Source: an uncultured bacterium (lineage in GTDB: Bacteria > Bacillota > Clostridia > Lachnospirales > Lachnospiraceae). From it: 64,000 nucleotides of DNA. The stretch is from assembly GCA_905214675.1 (NCBI GenBank), contig CAJMMS010000002.1:1-64000 (forward strand), read 5' to 3'. Shown here one piece after another: positions 25,977 through 34,588 of this stretch. A program made the translations under genes and the position numbers. Each line of letters opens with the position of its first letter. The stretch's first letter is position 1. Under the pieces are notes generated by a model. That model did no database searches. It was not told where the DNA came from and was given only the letters and a program-made list of their open reading frames with translations.

Positions 25977-27747
25977 GTGAAAAAAGGGGAACAAGGTAGA
26001 AAGAGAAGAGTAGCATATATGCTGGCAGTCATGTTGCTGATCTCTTCTTCTTTCGGTGTTTCTTATGCCGGAACAGATCTGCCGGTTGAAAAGCAGAGCG
26101 AGGCGCAAAGTGAGCTGCAAAAGCAGGAGAATGCCAAGAAAGAAAAAGAAAATGAACCAGCGCAGGAAACGGAAAGTGAAACACAGAGCGAACCACAGAA
26201 AGAAACAGAAAGTGAAAAGCAGAGTGAGTCACAGAAAGAGACGGAAAGTGAAAAGCAGAGTGAGTCACAGAAAGAGACGGAAAGCGAAAAGCAGAGTGAG
26301 TCACAGAAAGAAACGGAAAGCGAGAAACAGAGTGAATCGCAGAAAGAGACAGAAAGTGAAAAACAGAGTGAGTCACAGAAAGAAACAAAGCAGGGCAATG
26401 TGGAAAGACAGAATGTTCTCACTTCTGTGAGAGCATATCTTTTGCAGAAAAACAGCAATCCGGATTTTAGCAGTATCTGGAATGTGATCTGACTTCAGAG
26501 AAGTGGAATGGAAGTGCCGGAAGCTTATCGGAAGACGTTTTATCAGAATGTCTATACATACTGTGAGCAGAAAAACTGGATCCTGACCCGGACAAAGTAT
26601 TCTGACTATTCAAAACTGATCATGGCACTGACTTCCATCGGGATAGATGCACAGGATGTCGGAGGACACAATCTGTTTGAGTATCTGGCAGATTATGAAA
26701 ATGTAAAAATGCAGGGAATCAACGGGCCAATCTGGGCGCTGATCGCGCTGAACTGTCATCCGTCTTATTCTATTCCGGAAAAGAAGGAGGCGGAAGTACA
26801 GACAACGGAAGAACTGCTGGTACAGGCAGTGTTAGAAGCACAGTGTCCGGATGGCGGCTGGAATCTGGCAGGCGGTCAGGGAGATTCCGATATGACGGGT
26901 ATGGCACTGCAGGCACTTTCTTTTTATTATGGAACACGCACCGATGTGACAGCGGCGGTAAACAGGGCACTTGCCTGGATTTCAGAAAACCAGCAGTGAT
27001 ACAGAGGAGACAGACAAACCTGGTAACGGAAGCAATAGTGGAGCAGGTTCCGGAAGTACCATACAGCCTGTTTATCAAAAAACAAAAGCCAAAAGGATTA
27101 CTTTGAATTACAAAAAAATCCATCTGACGGTAGGACAGAGCAAAAAACTGAAGGCAACCATTTATCCGAAAAATACGACCGCCAAAAGTATAATGTGGTT
27201 CACAACGGATAAAAAGGTAGCGGTGCTTGGGAAAAATGGGAAAGTGATCGGCAGAGGAGCCGGTGCGGCAGTAATCACGGTTATGACGATGGATGGAAGC
27301 AGGAAAAAAGCATCCTGTAAAGTGATTGTGCAGGAAACCAGAAAAGTGACACCAAAGCCTTCCGGTCAGAGAAAAACCATTCCGGCAGCTACAGGCAAAA
27401 AAGCACCATCTGGACAGACGAAAACACTTTCGAATACAAAAAGCAACAATTCCACGGGAAATGGAAAAAAGAATTCTGTGGATACCAAAAAGAAAAAGAA
27501 CAAAGAAACCGAAGCAGAAACAGGATGGAGTTTTGACGGTGCCGATTATGTACCGGATATGGCAGAAAGTGTGGAAAAGGAACTGGAAAGTGAAAGAGAA
27601 GAGGCAAAAGAAGAAGTGCATAAAGAAATAAAAAGACAGGTCAGAATCCTGATGCCGGCAGCACTTTCCGGCGCTGGCGTGCTCGTACTTTTTGAAGCAC
27701 TGGCATTTGGTATCTATCGCAAAAAGAAAGGAAGAAAAATAAGATGA
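25977..27747 (+). pseudogene. Broken secreted prenyltransferase/squalene-oxidase-like (intrinsic-factor alpha-barrel type) protein with Ig-like domain
   Basis: Three coding pieces appear to derive from one gene. Piece 1 (25977-26492) starts at GTG behind GGAGGAG, has a signal peptide ending VSYA, and carries twelve-residue Glu/Ser/Lys/Gln repeats. It stops at an in-frame TGA (26490-26492), yet the same frame goes on as piece 2 (to 26999). The join ..IWNVI*LQRSG.. fits a glycine codon GGA changed to TGA. Piece 2 has the alpha-barrel repeat (QCPDGGWNLAGG..DSDMTGMALQAL). Near 26999 the frame moves by one, and piece 3 (to 27747) gives a linker, a bacterial Ig-like (BIG2) domain, a long linker and a C-terminal membrane helix with a KKKGRK tail. 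The second half of the barrel seems missing, suggesting an internal deletion. A sequencing or assembly error is possible. Confidence 0.72.
26166..26381 (+). repeat. Six tandem 36-bp repeats coding a Glu/Ser/Lys/Gln-rich stalk
   Basis: Six units of 36 bp encode ETESEKQSESQK; the first is the variant ETESETQSEPQK and the next five are identical in protein but differ at some third positions. The repeats lie right after the signal peptide of the broken barrel protein and probably form an extended, charged stalk. Copy number is expected to vary between strains. Confidence 0.9.
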
Positions 27748-29006
27748 GAGTAAAGAAAAATACGAAAAGTGTGCTTGCATTTTTACTGTGTGTCATTCTG
27801 ATGCTGACCATGGGATGTGCGAAAGGAACAGAAAAGGAACCGTCAACAGGCGGTACCTCAGATGCAGCTTTAGCAGAGATAAATGAGATACCGGCCGATG
27901 GCATCATCACAAAAGATCAGTTTCAGAGCGTAGCAGGAAAGGATCAGAAAGTTCAGTTTAAAGGGACAACCGAGGACGGGATCACCTACATCTGGACGTA
28001 TGACTGTGCGAAGATCCAGAATCCGGAAGATCAGAATCTGAAGATTGATTTTACACAGGAGAATCTGGATGAGATTAAAAAGCAGGCAAACAATGCCAAC
28101 GATGCACTGCAGATGACGATGCACGGAAAAGGGCTGATCTGTGTTCCGACCCTGGAAGTGACGTTGCCGCAGAACTGGGAGTCCAATGAAGCGTATCTTG
28201 TCAAAGAACAGGATGGCAGGCTGGCGAAAATGAGTGATGTAACCGTAACAAATGACAAGGAAAGTACAACACTTGTCATGAATGTAACTTCTCTGGATGG
28301 GGACTGCTATGTGATCGGCGGAATCACAGAGGAGCAGAACAAAGGTGCGGATGCGGCAAACAAAAGTTCGAAAAAGAAAGAGGACAAAGAGCAGGGGCAG
28401 GAAACACAGAATGAAGCAGAAAGCGGTATGCAAGAGAGCGATACCGATGACATGGAAAATGAAGCGGATGAAGAACAGGCCAATGAGAATGACGCTTCCG
28501 GGCAGGATGTAAAGAGTGACGAAAGAGCAGATGATCCGGCAGAAGGGGAAAACGGTCAGGAAAAAGGTGGCAATGCAAACAGTGGTACAGCGGCTTCTTC
28601 CAATACCTGCACGATCTCCATCAGTTGTGCAACGATTCTGGACAATATGGATGACCTGAAGAGCAGCAAAGCAGAATTTGTTCCGTCCGATGGATGGATC
28701 CTGGCACCGACTGAGGTTGAATTTACCGAGGGAGAATCCGTACACGATGTTCTGCAGAGAGTTTGCAGAGAGGCAGGCATTCAGATGGAATCCAGCTTCA
28801 CACCGGCGTACAATTCTGCTTATGTGGAAGGCATCAACAACCTTTACGAGTTTGACTGCGGACAGCTTTCTGGCTGGATGTTCAGCGTAAATGGCTGGTA
28901 TCCGAACTATGGATGCAGCAAATACACCGTAAATGCCGGCGATGAGATCTGCTGGGTATATACCTGCAACCTCGGAAAAGACGTAGGCGATAATTCCATG
29001 TATTAA
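27744..29006 (+). CDS. DUF4430 (transcobalamin C-terminal-like) lipoprotein
   Basis: A 420-residue predicted lipoprotein with lipobox LTMGC (lipid-attached Cys25). Residues about 60-195 form a beta-rich domain of unknown type. A long acidic low-complexity linker (about 198-285) follows, and the C-terminal domain (about 288-405) is of the DUF4430 type: CTISISCATILDN, then a segment on DVLQRVCREAGI, then SGWMFSVNGWYPNYG. DUF4430 resembles the C-terminal domain of intrinsic factor and transcobalamin, which closes over bound cobalamin. The start overlaps the stop of the preceding broken gene (ATGA) and the T component gene follows by 27 bp, so this is probably the surface substrate-binding protein of the ECF system. 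A corrinoid ligand is inferred, not shown. Confidence 0.85.
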   Translation: MRVKKNTKSVLAFLLCVILMLTMGCAKGTEKEPSTGGTSDAALAEINEIPADGIITKDQFQSVAGKDQKVQFKGTTEDGITYIWTYDCAKIQNPEDQNLKIDFTQENLDEIKKQANNANDALQMTMHGKGLICVPTLEVTLPQNWESNEAYLVKEQDGRLAKMSDVTVTNDKESTTLVMNVTSLDGDCYVIGGITEEQNKGADAANKSSKKKEDKEQGQETQNEAESGMQESDTDDMENEADEEQANENDASGQDVKSDERADDPAEGENGQEKGGNANSGTAASSNTCTISISCATILDNMDDLKSSKAEFVPSDGWILAPTEVEFTEGESVHDVLQRVCREAGIQMESSFTPAYNSAYVEGINNLYEFDCGQLSGWMFSVNGWYPNYGCSKYTVNAGDEICWVYTCNLGKDVGDNSMY

Positions 29007-29033
29007 AGAAAGAGGCAGATGCCGGAGGTAAAC

Positions 29034-29978
29034 ATGAAAGATACATTCTCTACATACCATCCGCTTCTGAATATGCTTTATTTTGTCGGAGTGATCGGGG
29101 TGACCGTATTTGTCGTTCACCCGGTCATTCTGGCAATTTCTCTGTTTGGAGGAATTGCATATTCGGTACTGTTAAAGGGATGGCAGAAAACAGTCAAATT
29201 TAACCTGATCTTTTCGATTCCGATGATGCTGATCGTGGCACTGATGAACCCGATGTTCAACCACTACGGCGTGACGATCATCGGATATCTGCACAACGGC
29301 AATCCGTTTACACTGGAGAGCTGCGTGTACGGTCTGGTGATGGCAATGATGCTGGTGTGCACGATGATCTGGTTTTCCTGTTATACCGTCGTGATGACAT
29401 CGGACAAATTTATCTACCTTTTCGGAAAGCTTATACCGGCACTGTCGCTGGTGCTTTCCATGTGCCTTCGGTTTGTGCCGAAGTTCACCCGTGAGGCAGG
29501 CGTGATCTCGGATGGACAGAAATGCATCGGACGCAGCACTGAAAATGGCAGTCTGGTAAAACGTGCAAAACATGGGATCACGATTTTTTCCATCCTGGTG
29601 ACCTGGGCACTGGAAAATGCGATCGAGACTTCGGATTCCATGAAATGCCGCGGTTACGGCGAAAAGGGCAGAACGGCATTCTCCCTGTACCGCTTTGATA
29701 AACGGGATATTTTCTGTCTGCTGTTTATGGTTCTGAGTTTTGCACTGACACTGTTCGGATTTTCCAAAGGCTATACCTTCTGTCAGTATAATCCGAAGAT
29801 CATTGTAAAAGGGATTCCGCTGACGGCGGGAAGTCTGCTGGTATATCTGGCATTTTTCCTGTTTTCCGTGCTTCCGGTCGTCCTGGAAGTCTGGGACCGT
29901 TATCAGTGGAAACAGAGACGCAGACAGGTGGAAAAAGCAGAACAGGCCAATTATCGCCTGTGGGAAGTACAGGATTAG
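29034..29978 (+). CDS. ECF transporter T component (EcfT/CbiQ family)
   Basis: A 314-residue membrane protein that couples the ATPases of an energy-coupling factor importer to its S component. It has about five or six membrane helices and the two arginine-bearing coupling segments of the family, seen as SLVLSMCLRFVPK near 145 and the SDSMKCRGYGEKGRT block near 205. An ATG at 29019 is possible, but the ATG at 29034 has a better GGAGG site. It stands between the DUF4430 lipoprotein and the fused ATPase gene; the gap to the latter is 16 bp. Confidence 0.92.
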   Translation: MKDTFSTYHPLLNMLYFVGVIGVTVFVVHPVILAISLFGGIAYSVLLKGWQKTVKFNLIFSIPMMLIVALMNPMFNHYGVTIIGYLHNGNPFTLESCVYGLVMAMMLVCTMIWFSCYTVVMTSDKFIYLFGKLIPALSLVLSMCLRFVPKFTREAGVISDGQKCIGRSTENGSLVKRAKHGITIFSILVTWALENAIETSDSMKCRGYGEKGRTAFSLYRFDKRDIFCLLFMVLSFALTLFGFSKGYTFCQYNPKIIVKGIPLTAGSLLVYLAFFLFSVLPVVLEVWDRYQWKQRRRQVEKAEQANYRLWEVQD

Positions 29979-29994
29979 AAGAAGGAGAGAGGCG

Positions 29995-31749
29995 ATGTCA
30001 GAAACGATGGGAAAAGAAACAAATATGGGTGCGATCCTGGAGATTAAAGATCTCTGTTTTGCCTACCCGGAAGAAGAAAAAAGAGCACTGAACCATGTTT
30101 CCCTTCAGGTAGAAGAAGGGGAATTTCTGGTGCTGTGCGGAAAGAGCGGTTGCGGAAAGAGTACGCTGTTAAAGCATATGAAAACACCGCTGACACCGCA
30201 TGGAAAACGAAAAGGAGAAATCCTTTTTGACGGACAGAAACTGCATGAGATGACGAACCGGGAACAGAGCCAGAGGATCGGCTATGTCCTGCAGAATCCG
30301 GACAATCAGATTGTTACAGACAAAGTGTGGCATGAACTGGCATTCGGACTGGAAAGCCTGGGCTATAAAAATGCAGAGATCCGTATCCGTGTGGCGGAGA
30401 TGGCAAGTTATTTTGGCATCCAGGACTGGTTTTACAAAAATGTGGCAGAATTATCGGGAGGTCAGAAGCAGCTTCTGAACCTGGCATCCATCATGGCGAT
30501 GCATCCGGATATTCTGATCCTGGATGAGCCGACCTCACAGCTTGACCCGATCGCCGCATCGGATTTCCTGGAGACGGTAAAGAAGATCAACCGGGATCTC
30601 GGTACGACCATTCTTCTGACGGAACACCGCCTGGAAGAAGTTTTCACGGCAGCAGACCGTGTTGTTGTCATGGATGGCGGAGAAGTGCTCTGCACGGGAA
30701 CTCCGGAAGAAATCGGAGAGGAACTCAAAAAGCAGAATCACGAGATGTTTCTGGCCATGCCGGTTCCGATGCAGATTTATGCAAAAGTAAATTCTGCCAC
30801 GCATATGCCATGCCCGATCACCGTTCGCGGCGGAAGAAACTGGCTGAATGCGATCTGTAAAGAAAAACAGATCCAGCCGCAGGAGGCAGACTTTTTTGGA
30901 AAAGATGCAAAAGAAACAACGGAAAAAGAAGAGATCATTCTGGAGGCAAAGGATATCTGGTTCCGTTACGATAAAGATCAGCCGGATGTCGTGAAAGGTC
31001 TGAATCTTTCGCTGAAACGGGGCGAGTTTTTTGCTCTGCTTGGAGGAAACGGTACCGGAAAATCAACGACGCTCTCCATCATCAGCCGACTTCGCAAACC
31101 GTACCGCGGCAAAGTGCTGCTGGAAGGAAAAGATATCCGCCGTTACAGTGAAAAAGAACTGTTCCGTGGCTTCCTGGGCGTTCTGCCGCAGAATCCGCAG
31201 TCGCTGTTTGTAAAGAAAACAGTAGAACTGGAACTGTTTGAGATGGTGGGCGGAACAAAAGAAAAGAAAGACGGAGAGTATCACCTTGCCATGGACAAAC
31301 GGGAAGCGGTCGAAGGAATCGTAAAAGTGACACATCTGGAAGGACTTCTGCACCGTCATCCATATGACTTAAGCGGCGGTGAACAGCAGAGACTGGCACT
31401 GGCGAAAATCCTGCTGCTGCGTCCGAAACTTCTGCTGATGGATGAGCCGACCAAAGGACTGGACAGCTATTTTAAGAAAGAATTTGCAGAGATTCTGGAT
31501 CTTCTGAAGCAGCAGGGTGTGACGATCTTTATGATTTCCCATGACATCGAGTTCTGTGCATCGTATGCCGACCGATGCGGACTGTTTTTTGACGGCAACA
31601 TTGCAGCGAGCGGTACGCCGGGAACGTTCTTTGCCGGAAATAATTTCTATACAACAGCGGCAAACCGTATGGCACGCAAATATTTCCCGATGGCAGTGAC
31701 GGCAGCGGATGTTGCGGAAGCTCTTTCTGATGACAGTGGGTGTATGTGA
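29995..31749 (+). CDS. ECF transporter ATPase, two ATP-binding domains in one chain
   Basis: A 584-residue protein with two complete ABC ATPase domains, replacing the usual separate EcfA and EcfA' subunits. Domain 1: Walker A GKSGCGKST (about 49-57), Q loop YVLQNPDNQ, signature LSGGQKQ, Walker B ILILDEPTS. Domain 2: Walker A GGNGTGKSTT (from about 351), signature LSGGEQQ, Walker B LLLMDEPTKGLD, switch histidine in MISHDIE. Both sites look active. It hydrolyses ATP at the inner face of the membrane to power uptake by the T and S components encoded on either side. Confidence 0.95.
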   Translation: MSETMGKETNMGAILEIKDLCFAYPEEEKRALNHVSLQVEEGEFLVLCGKSGCGKSTLLKHMKTPLTPHGKRKGEILFDGQKLHEMTNREQSQRIGYVLQNPDNQIVTDKVWHELAFGLESLGYKNAEIRIRVAEMASYFGIQDWFYKNVAELSGGQKQLLNLASIMAMHPDILILDEPTSQLDPIAASDFLETVKKINRDLGTTILLTEHRLEEVFTAADRVVVMDGGEVLCTGTPEEIGEELKKQNHEMFLAMPVPMQIYAKVNSATHMPCPITVRGGRNWLNAICKEKQIQPQEADFFGKDAKETTEKEEIILEAKDIWFRYDKDQPDVVKGLNLSLKRGEFFALLGGNGTGKSTTLSIISRLRKPYRGKVLLEGKDIRRYSEKELFRGFLGVLPQNPQSLFVKKTVELELFEMVGGTKEKKDGEYHLAMDKREAVEGIVKVTHLEGLLHRHPYDLSGGEQQRLALAKILLLRPKLLLMDEPTKGLDSYFKKEFAEILDLLKQQGVTIFMISHDIEFCASYADRCGLFFDGNIAASGTPGTFFAGNNFYTTAANRMARKYFPMAVTAADVAEALSDDSGCM

Positions 31750-31750
31750 T

Positions 31751-32740
31751 ATGCAAAAAGAGATGAAAAAAGAAGAAATACAGGAAACAAAAGAATTTCT
31801 CAAACAGTTTTATGAATCGCCGGAAGTGGAAGAAGATACGATCAGTGCAAAGCTGAAACGTACTCTGCTTCCAAAAGGCAAAAAGACAAAAGCAATCGCG
31901 GATTTTGCAAAAGATCTGATGGGCGAAGGCGGAGCAGGTGATGTCGTGATCGATGACGATATGTTTGAGACAGATACCGAAAGTTACAAGCAGCAGGAAA
32001 AGAAACGTCTGTCCAAACGGACCAGAGTCAGTCTGTTTCTGCTGCTGGTGGCGATCCCTCTGACGATCGCAGCCGGATTCTGGCTGACGGATCAGAGCGT
32101 GTTTACCCAGTGGATCGATGATGTATTCGGACCGAGAAAATACTATCTGATCAGTCTGGTGATCGTGCTCTATGCATTGCTGCCGTTCTTTATGGCATTT
32201 GAAGGAAGAAAACCGGAAGTAAGAGAGCTGGTTGTGCTGGCGACGATGATCGCACTGGCAACCGCCGGAAGAGCAGCTTTCTTTATGACACCGAGCTTTA
32301 AGCCGATCATCGCGATCGTGATCGTATCGGCGGTGGCATTCGGAGCAGAGGCCGGATTTCTGGTCGGATCGATGACCATGCTGGTCAGCAACTTCCTGTT
32401 CGGACAGGGACCGTGGACACCGTGGCAGATGTTTGCCATGGGATTTATCGGCTTTCTGTCCGGTATCCTCTACCGCCTGCGGATCCTGCCGACAAAACGG
32501 TTGCAGTTGTCCGTATATGGCTTTCTGGTCACTTTTATGATCTACGGCGGGATCATGAACCCGGCGGCACTGTTTATGAGTGTATACCAGTTCAGTTGGA
32601 GCGGACTGCTGGCGATCTATATCTCCGGTGTGCCGGTTGATCTGGTGCATGCAATATCGACCTTTCTGTTTCTGTGGATCGGAGCGAAGCCGTTGCTGGA
32701 GAAACTGCAGAGGATCAAGGTGAAATACGGGCTCTTGTAG
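31751..32740 (+). CDS. ECF transporter S component, possibly for cobalamin or a related compound
   Basis: A 329-residue integral membrane protein completing the ECF set; the start lies one base after the ATPase stop. The last 230 residues hold about six or seven helices, with the small-residue segment ALATAGRAAFF used by S components to dock on T. The first 90 residues are a charged cytoplasmic extension without membrane helices, unusual for S components of about 180-200 residues. Substrate cannot be read from the sequence; corrinoid is suggested by the DUF4430 lipoprotein and the alpha-barrel gene upstream. The ribosome site is weak, which points to translational coupling; the ATG at 31763 is an alternative. 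Confidence 0.82.
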   Translation: MQKEMKKEEIQETKEFLKQFYESPEVEEDTISAKLKRTLLPKGKKTKAIADFAKDLMGEGGAGDVVIDDDMFETDTESYKQQEKKRLSKRTRVSLFLLLVAIPLTIAAGFWLTDQSVFTQWIDDVFGPRKYYLISLVIVLYALLPFFMAFEGRKPEVRELVVLATMIALATAGRAAFFMTPSFKPIIAIVIVSAVAFGAEAGFLVGSMTMLVSNFLFGQGPWTPWQMFAMGFIGFLSGILYRLRILPTKRLQLSVYGFLVTFMIYGGIMNPAALFMSVYQFSWSGLLAIYISGVPVDLVHAISTFLFLWIGAKPLLEKLQRIKVKYGLL

Positions 32741-32753
32741 AGAGTTTTTTGAA

Positions 32754-32822
32754 TGTGCAAATGAACGAATTCCCCGAAGGGCACGTAAAAGTGCCTTCTT
32801 GGGAATTCGTTCATTTTGCACA
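32754..32822. repeat. Long imperfect palindrome after the ECF operon
   Basis: A 21-base arm at 32754-32774 is complementary to 32801-32822 apart from one extra T; inside it a second stem (GAAGGGCAC 32776-32784 with GTGCCTTC 32791-32798, one bulge) leaves only a GTAAAA loop. The whole 69-bp unit folds into one long hairpin. There is no T run after it, so it is not a standard terminator; it may act as an RNA-stabilising 3' end, a barrier or a small repeat element. Confidence 0.7.
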
Positions 32823-32946
32823 TTGCCAAAAGTTCCCGGCTTGCCAGAGGTCTCTGAAGCGGCGATGTCCTGCAATATCGAAAAACTCACGATGGAAGTT
32901 TTACTACCTCAGAAGTCTTTACAGTTCTTAAAAAATGTCTAAAAAA

Positions 32947-33013
32947 TGTACAAATCCCATAATTTGCTAAAAAAACGCACAAATCTGGAAAAATGTACAA
33001 AAAATGCACAAAT
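32947..33013 (+). repeat. Four direct repeats (A-rich, TGTACAAAT type) before the radical SAM gene
   Basis: TGTACAAAT (32947), CGCACAAAT (32976), TGTACAAAA (32994) and TGCACAAAT (33005) each follow five to seven A, and a partial copy AAAAAATGTCT precedes them. They occupy the leader region of the radical SAM gene and could be operator sites. A looser set (TGTACAAAATATACAAAA) is seen near 19443. Confidence 0.45.
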
Positions 33014-33124
33014 TCGACAAGTTGTCTATTTTGCAAATCCATCCTGAGCGATACAATGATGCAAAGGTTGAAAGAAAAAGAAAAAGAACCTTGCAGAAAG
33101 CTTGTATGGATGGAGGAAAAAGGT

Positions 33125-34537
33125 ATGTCATTTGCAGATTTTAAAGACAACACCATGAGAGCCGTTGTATCAAAAACCATCGACGGTGTATTGAAATACG
33201 TGAATAAACATGATGATCGAACAGAGGCATTACTCAAACTGACCGATCTTTCGGAAAAGCTGATGGGCGATAAATTTGATAAGAAAGTATTTGACGGAGC
33301 AAGAAATCTGATCCATAATCCGGATGCAAAATGGATGAAATACACAAACAAAGTGTTTGATGAGATCGATCCTCACGTAGCGAAAATGCATGCCCTGAAT
33401 CTTGGATATCAGGCAGGATTCTATGGTTATTCCAAAACCTGTGAATTTGCAAAAGAGCATGGATACCGTATTCCGTGGATCATTTTGATGGACCCGACTT
33501 CTGCCTGTAACATGCACTGTACCGGATGCTGGGCAGCAGAGTATGGTCATCGCATGAGTCTTTCCTACGAAGACCTGGACAGCATCGTTACGCAGGGCGA
33601 GAAGCTCGGTATCTATTTCTACATGATGACGGGCGGAGAGCCTCTGATGCGTAAAAAAGATATTGTAAAACTGGCAGAGAAGCACAATAAGTGTATGTTC
33701 TATGCATTTACAAACGGAACGCTGATCGATGAAGAATTCTGTAAGGATATGCAGAGACTTGGCAATATTTCTCTGGCACTGAGCGTGGAAGGCTTTGAAG
33801 AAGTCAACGATTCCAGACGCGGAAGCGGTTGTTTTGAGAAGGTTATGCATGCGATGGATCTGCTCAAAGAACATGGACTGATCTTTGGTACTTCCATCTG
33901 CTATACCTCAAAGAACTACAAGACGGTCACAAGCGATGAGTTTCTGGATATGCTGATCGACAAAGGCGTCCGCTATGCATGGTATTTCCACTATATGCCG
34001 GTCGGAAATGAGGCAGCGACCGACCTGCTCCTGACACCGGATCAGCGAGAATATATGTACCACAGAATCCGTGAGATCCGAGGATTTGAGGGTGGCAAAC
34101 CGATCTTTGTATTTGATTTCCAGAATGACGGTGAGTTTGTCGGCGGATGTATCGCCGGCGGAAGATTCTACTGCCACATCAATCCAAACGGTGACGTAGA
34201 ACCTTGCGTATTTATCCACTATTCCAATGCAAATATCCATGACAGGCCACTTCTGGAGTGCTTAAGCCAGCCATTGTTCCGTGCTTACCAGATGGGACAG
34301 CCATTCAATGAAAATGACCTGCGTCCATGTCCGATGCTGGAGAATCCGGAAGCACTGCAGAAGATCGTCCATGCAACCGATGCAAAGAGCACCGATATGC
34401 AGAGCCCGGAGAGCGTAGAGAGCTTATGCGGAAAATGTGAAGCTTACGCAAAATGCTGGGCACCGGAAGCAGAAAAATTAAAAGAAGCAAATCCGAAGCA
34501 GATCACCAGAGAAAAGGGCATTCTACCGGAAGCATAA
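33125..34537 (+). CDS. Radical SAM protein with C-terminal cysteine-rich (SPASM/twitch-like) region
   Basis: A 470-residue radical SAM enzyme. The [4Fe-4S]-SAM motif CxxxCxxC is C128-C132-C135 (ACNMHCTGCW). A GGEP motif follows (MTGGEPLMRKKDI). The last 150 residues hold further cysteines (CIAGG..C, NGDVEPCVFIHYSN, CPMLENPE, CGKCEAYAKCW), as expected for one or two auxiliary clusters. The N-terminal 120 residues are helical and are not part of the radical SAM core. The ATG at 33125 follows GGAGG; the frame is open upstream but runs through the repeat region. The substrate is unknown and no peptide precursor is seen nearby, so a RiPP role is not supported. Confidence 0.88.
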   Translation: MSFADFKDNTMRAVVSKTIDGVLKYVNKHDDRTEALLKLTDLSEKLMGDKFDKKVFDGARNLIHNPDAKWMKYTNKVFDEIDPHVAKMHALNLGYQAGFYGYSKTCEFAKEHGYRIPWIILMDPTSACNMHCTGCWAAEYGHRMSLSYEDLDSIVTQGEKLGIYFYMMTGGEPLMRKKDIVKLAEKHNKCMFYAFTNGTLIDEEFCKDMQRLGNISLALSVEGFEEVNDSRRGSGCFEKVMHAMDLLKEHGLIFGTSICYTSKNYKTVTSDEFLDMLIDKGVRYAWYFHYMPVGNEAATDLLLTPDQREYMYHRIREIRGFEGGKPIFVFDFQNDGEFVGGCIAGGRFYCHINPNGDVEPCVFIHYSNANIHDRPLLECLSQPLFRAYQMGQPFNENDLRPCPMLENPEALQKIVHATDAKSTDMQSPESVESLCGKCEAYAKCWAPEAEKLKEANPKQITREKGILPEA

Positions 34538-34588
34538 AACAGCAAAGGCTGATGAAGCCCAAAAGAGGATCGGCAAAAGCAGTATTCC

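Noticed and set aside
26300..26400. CRISPR-like array
   Set aside because: The repeats are contiguous and coding, without spacers.
26029..26458. Open frames opposite or shifted within the tandem repeats
   Set aside because: They arise from the 36-bp periodic sequence, which stays open in several frames; none has a start site or family features.
33125..34537. RiPP maturation system around the radical SAM gene
   Set aside because: No precursor peptide, export protease or RRE-like domain is visible nearby.
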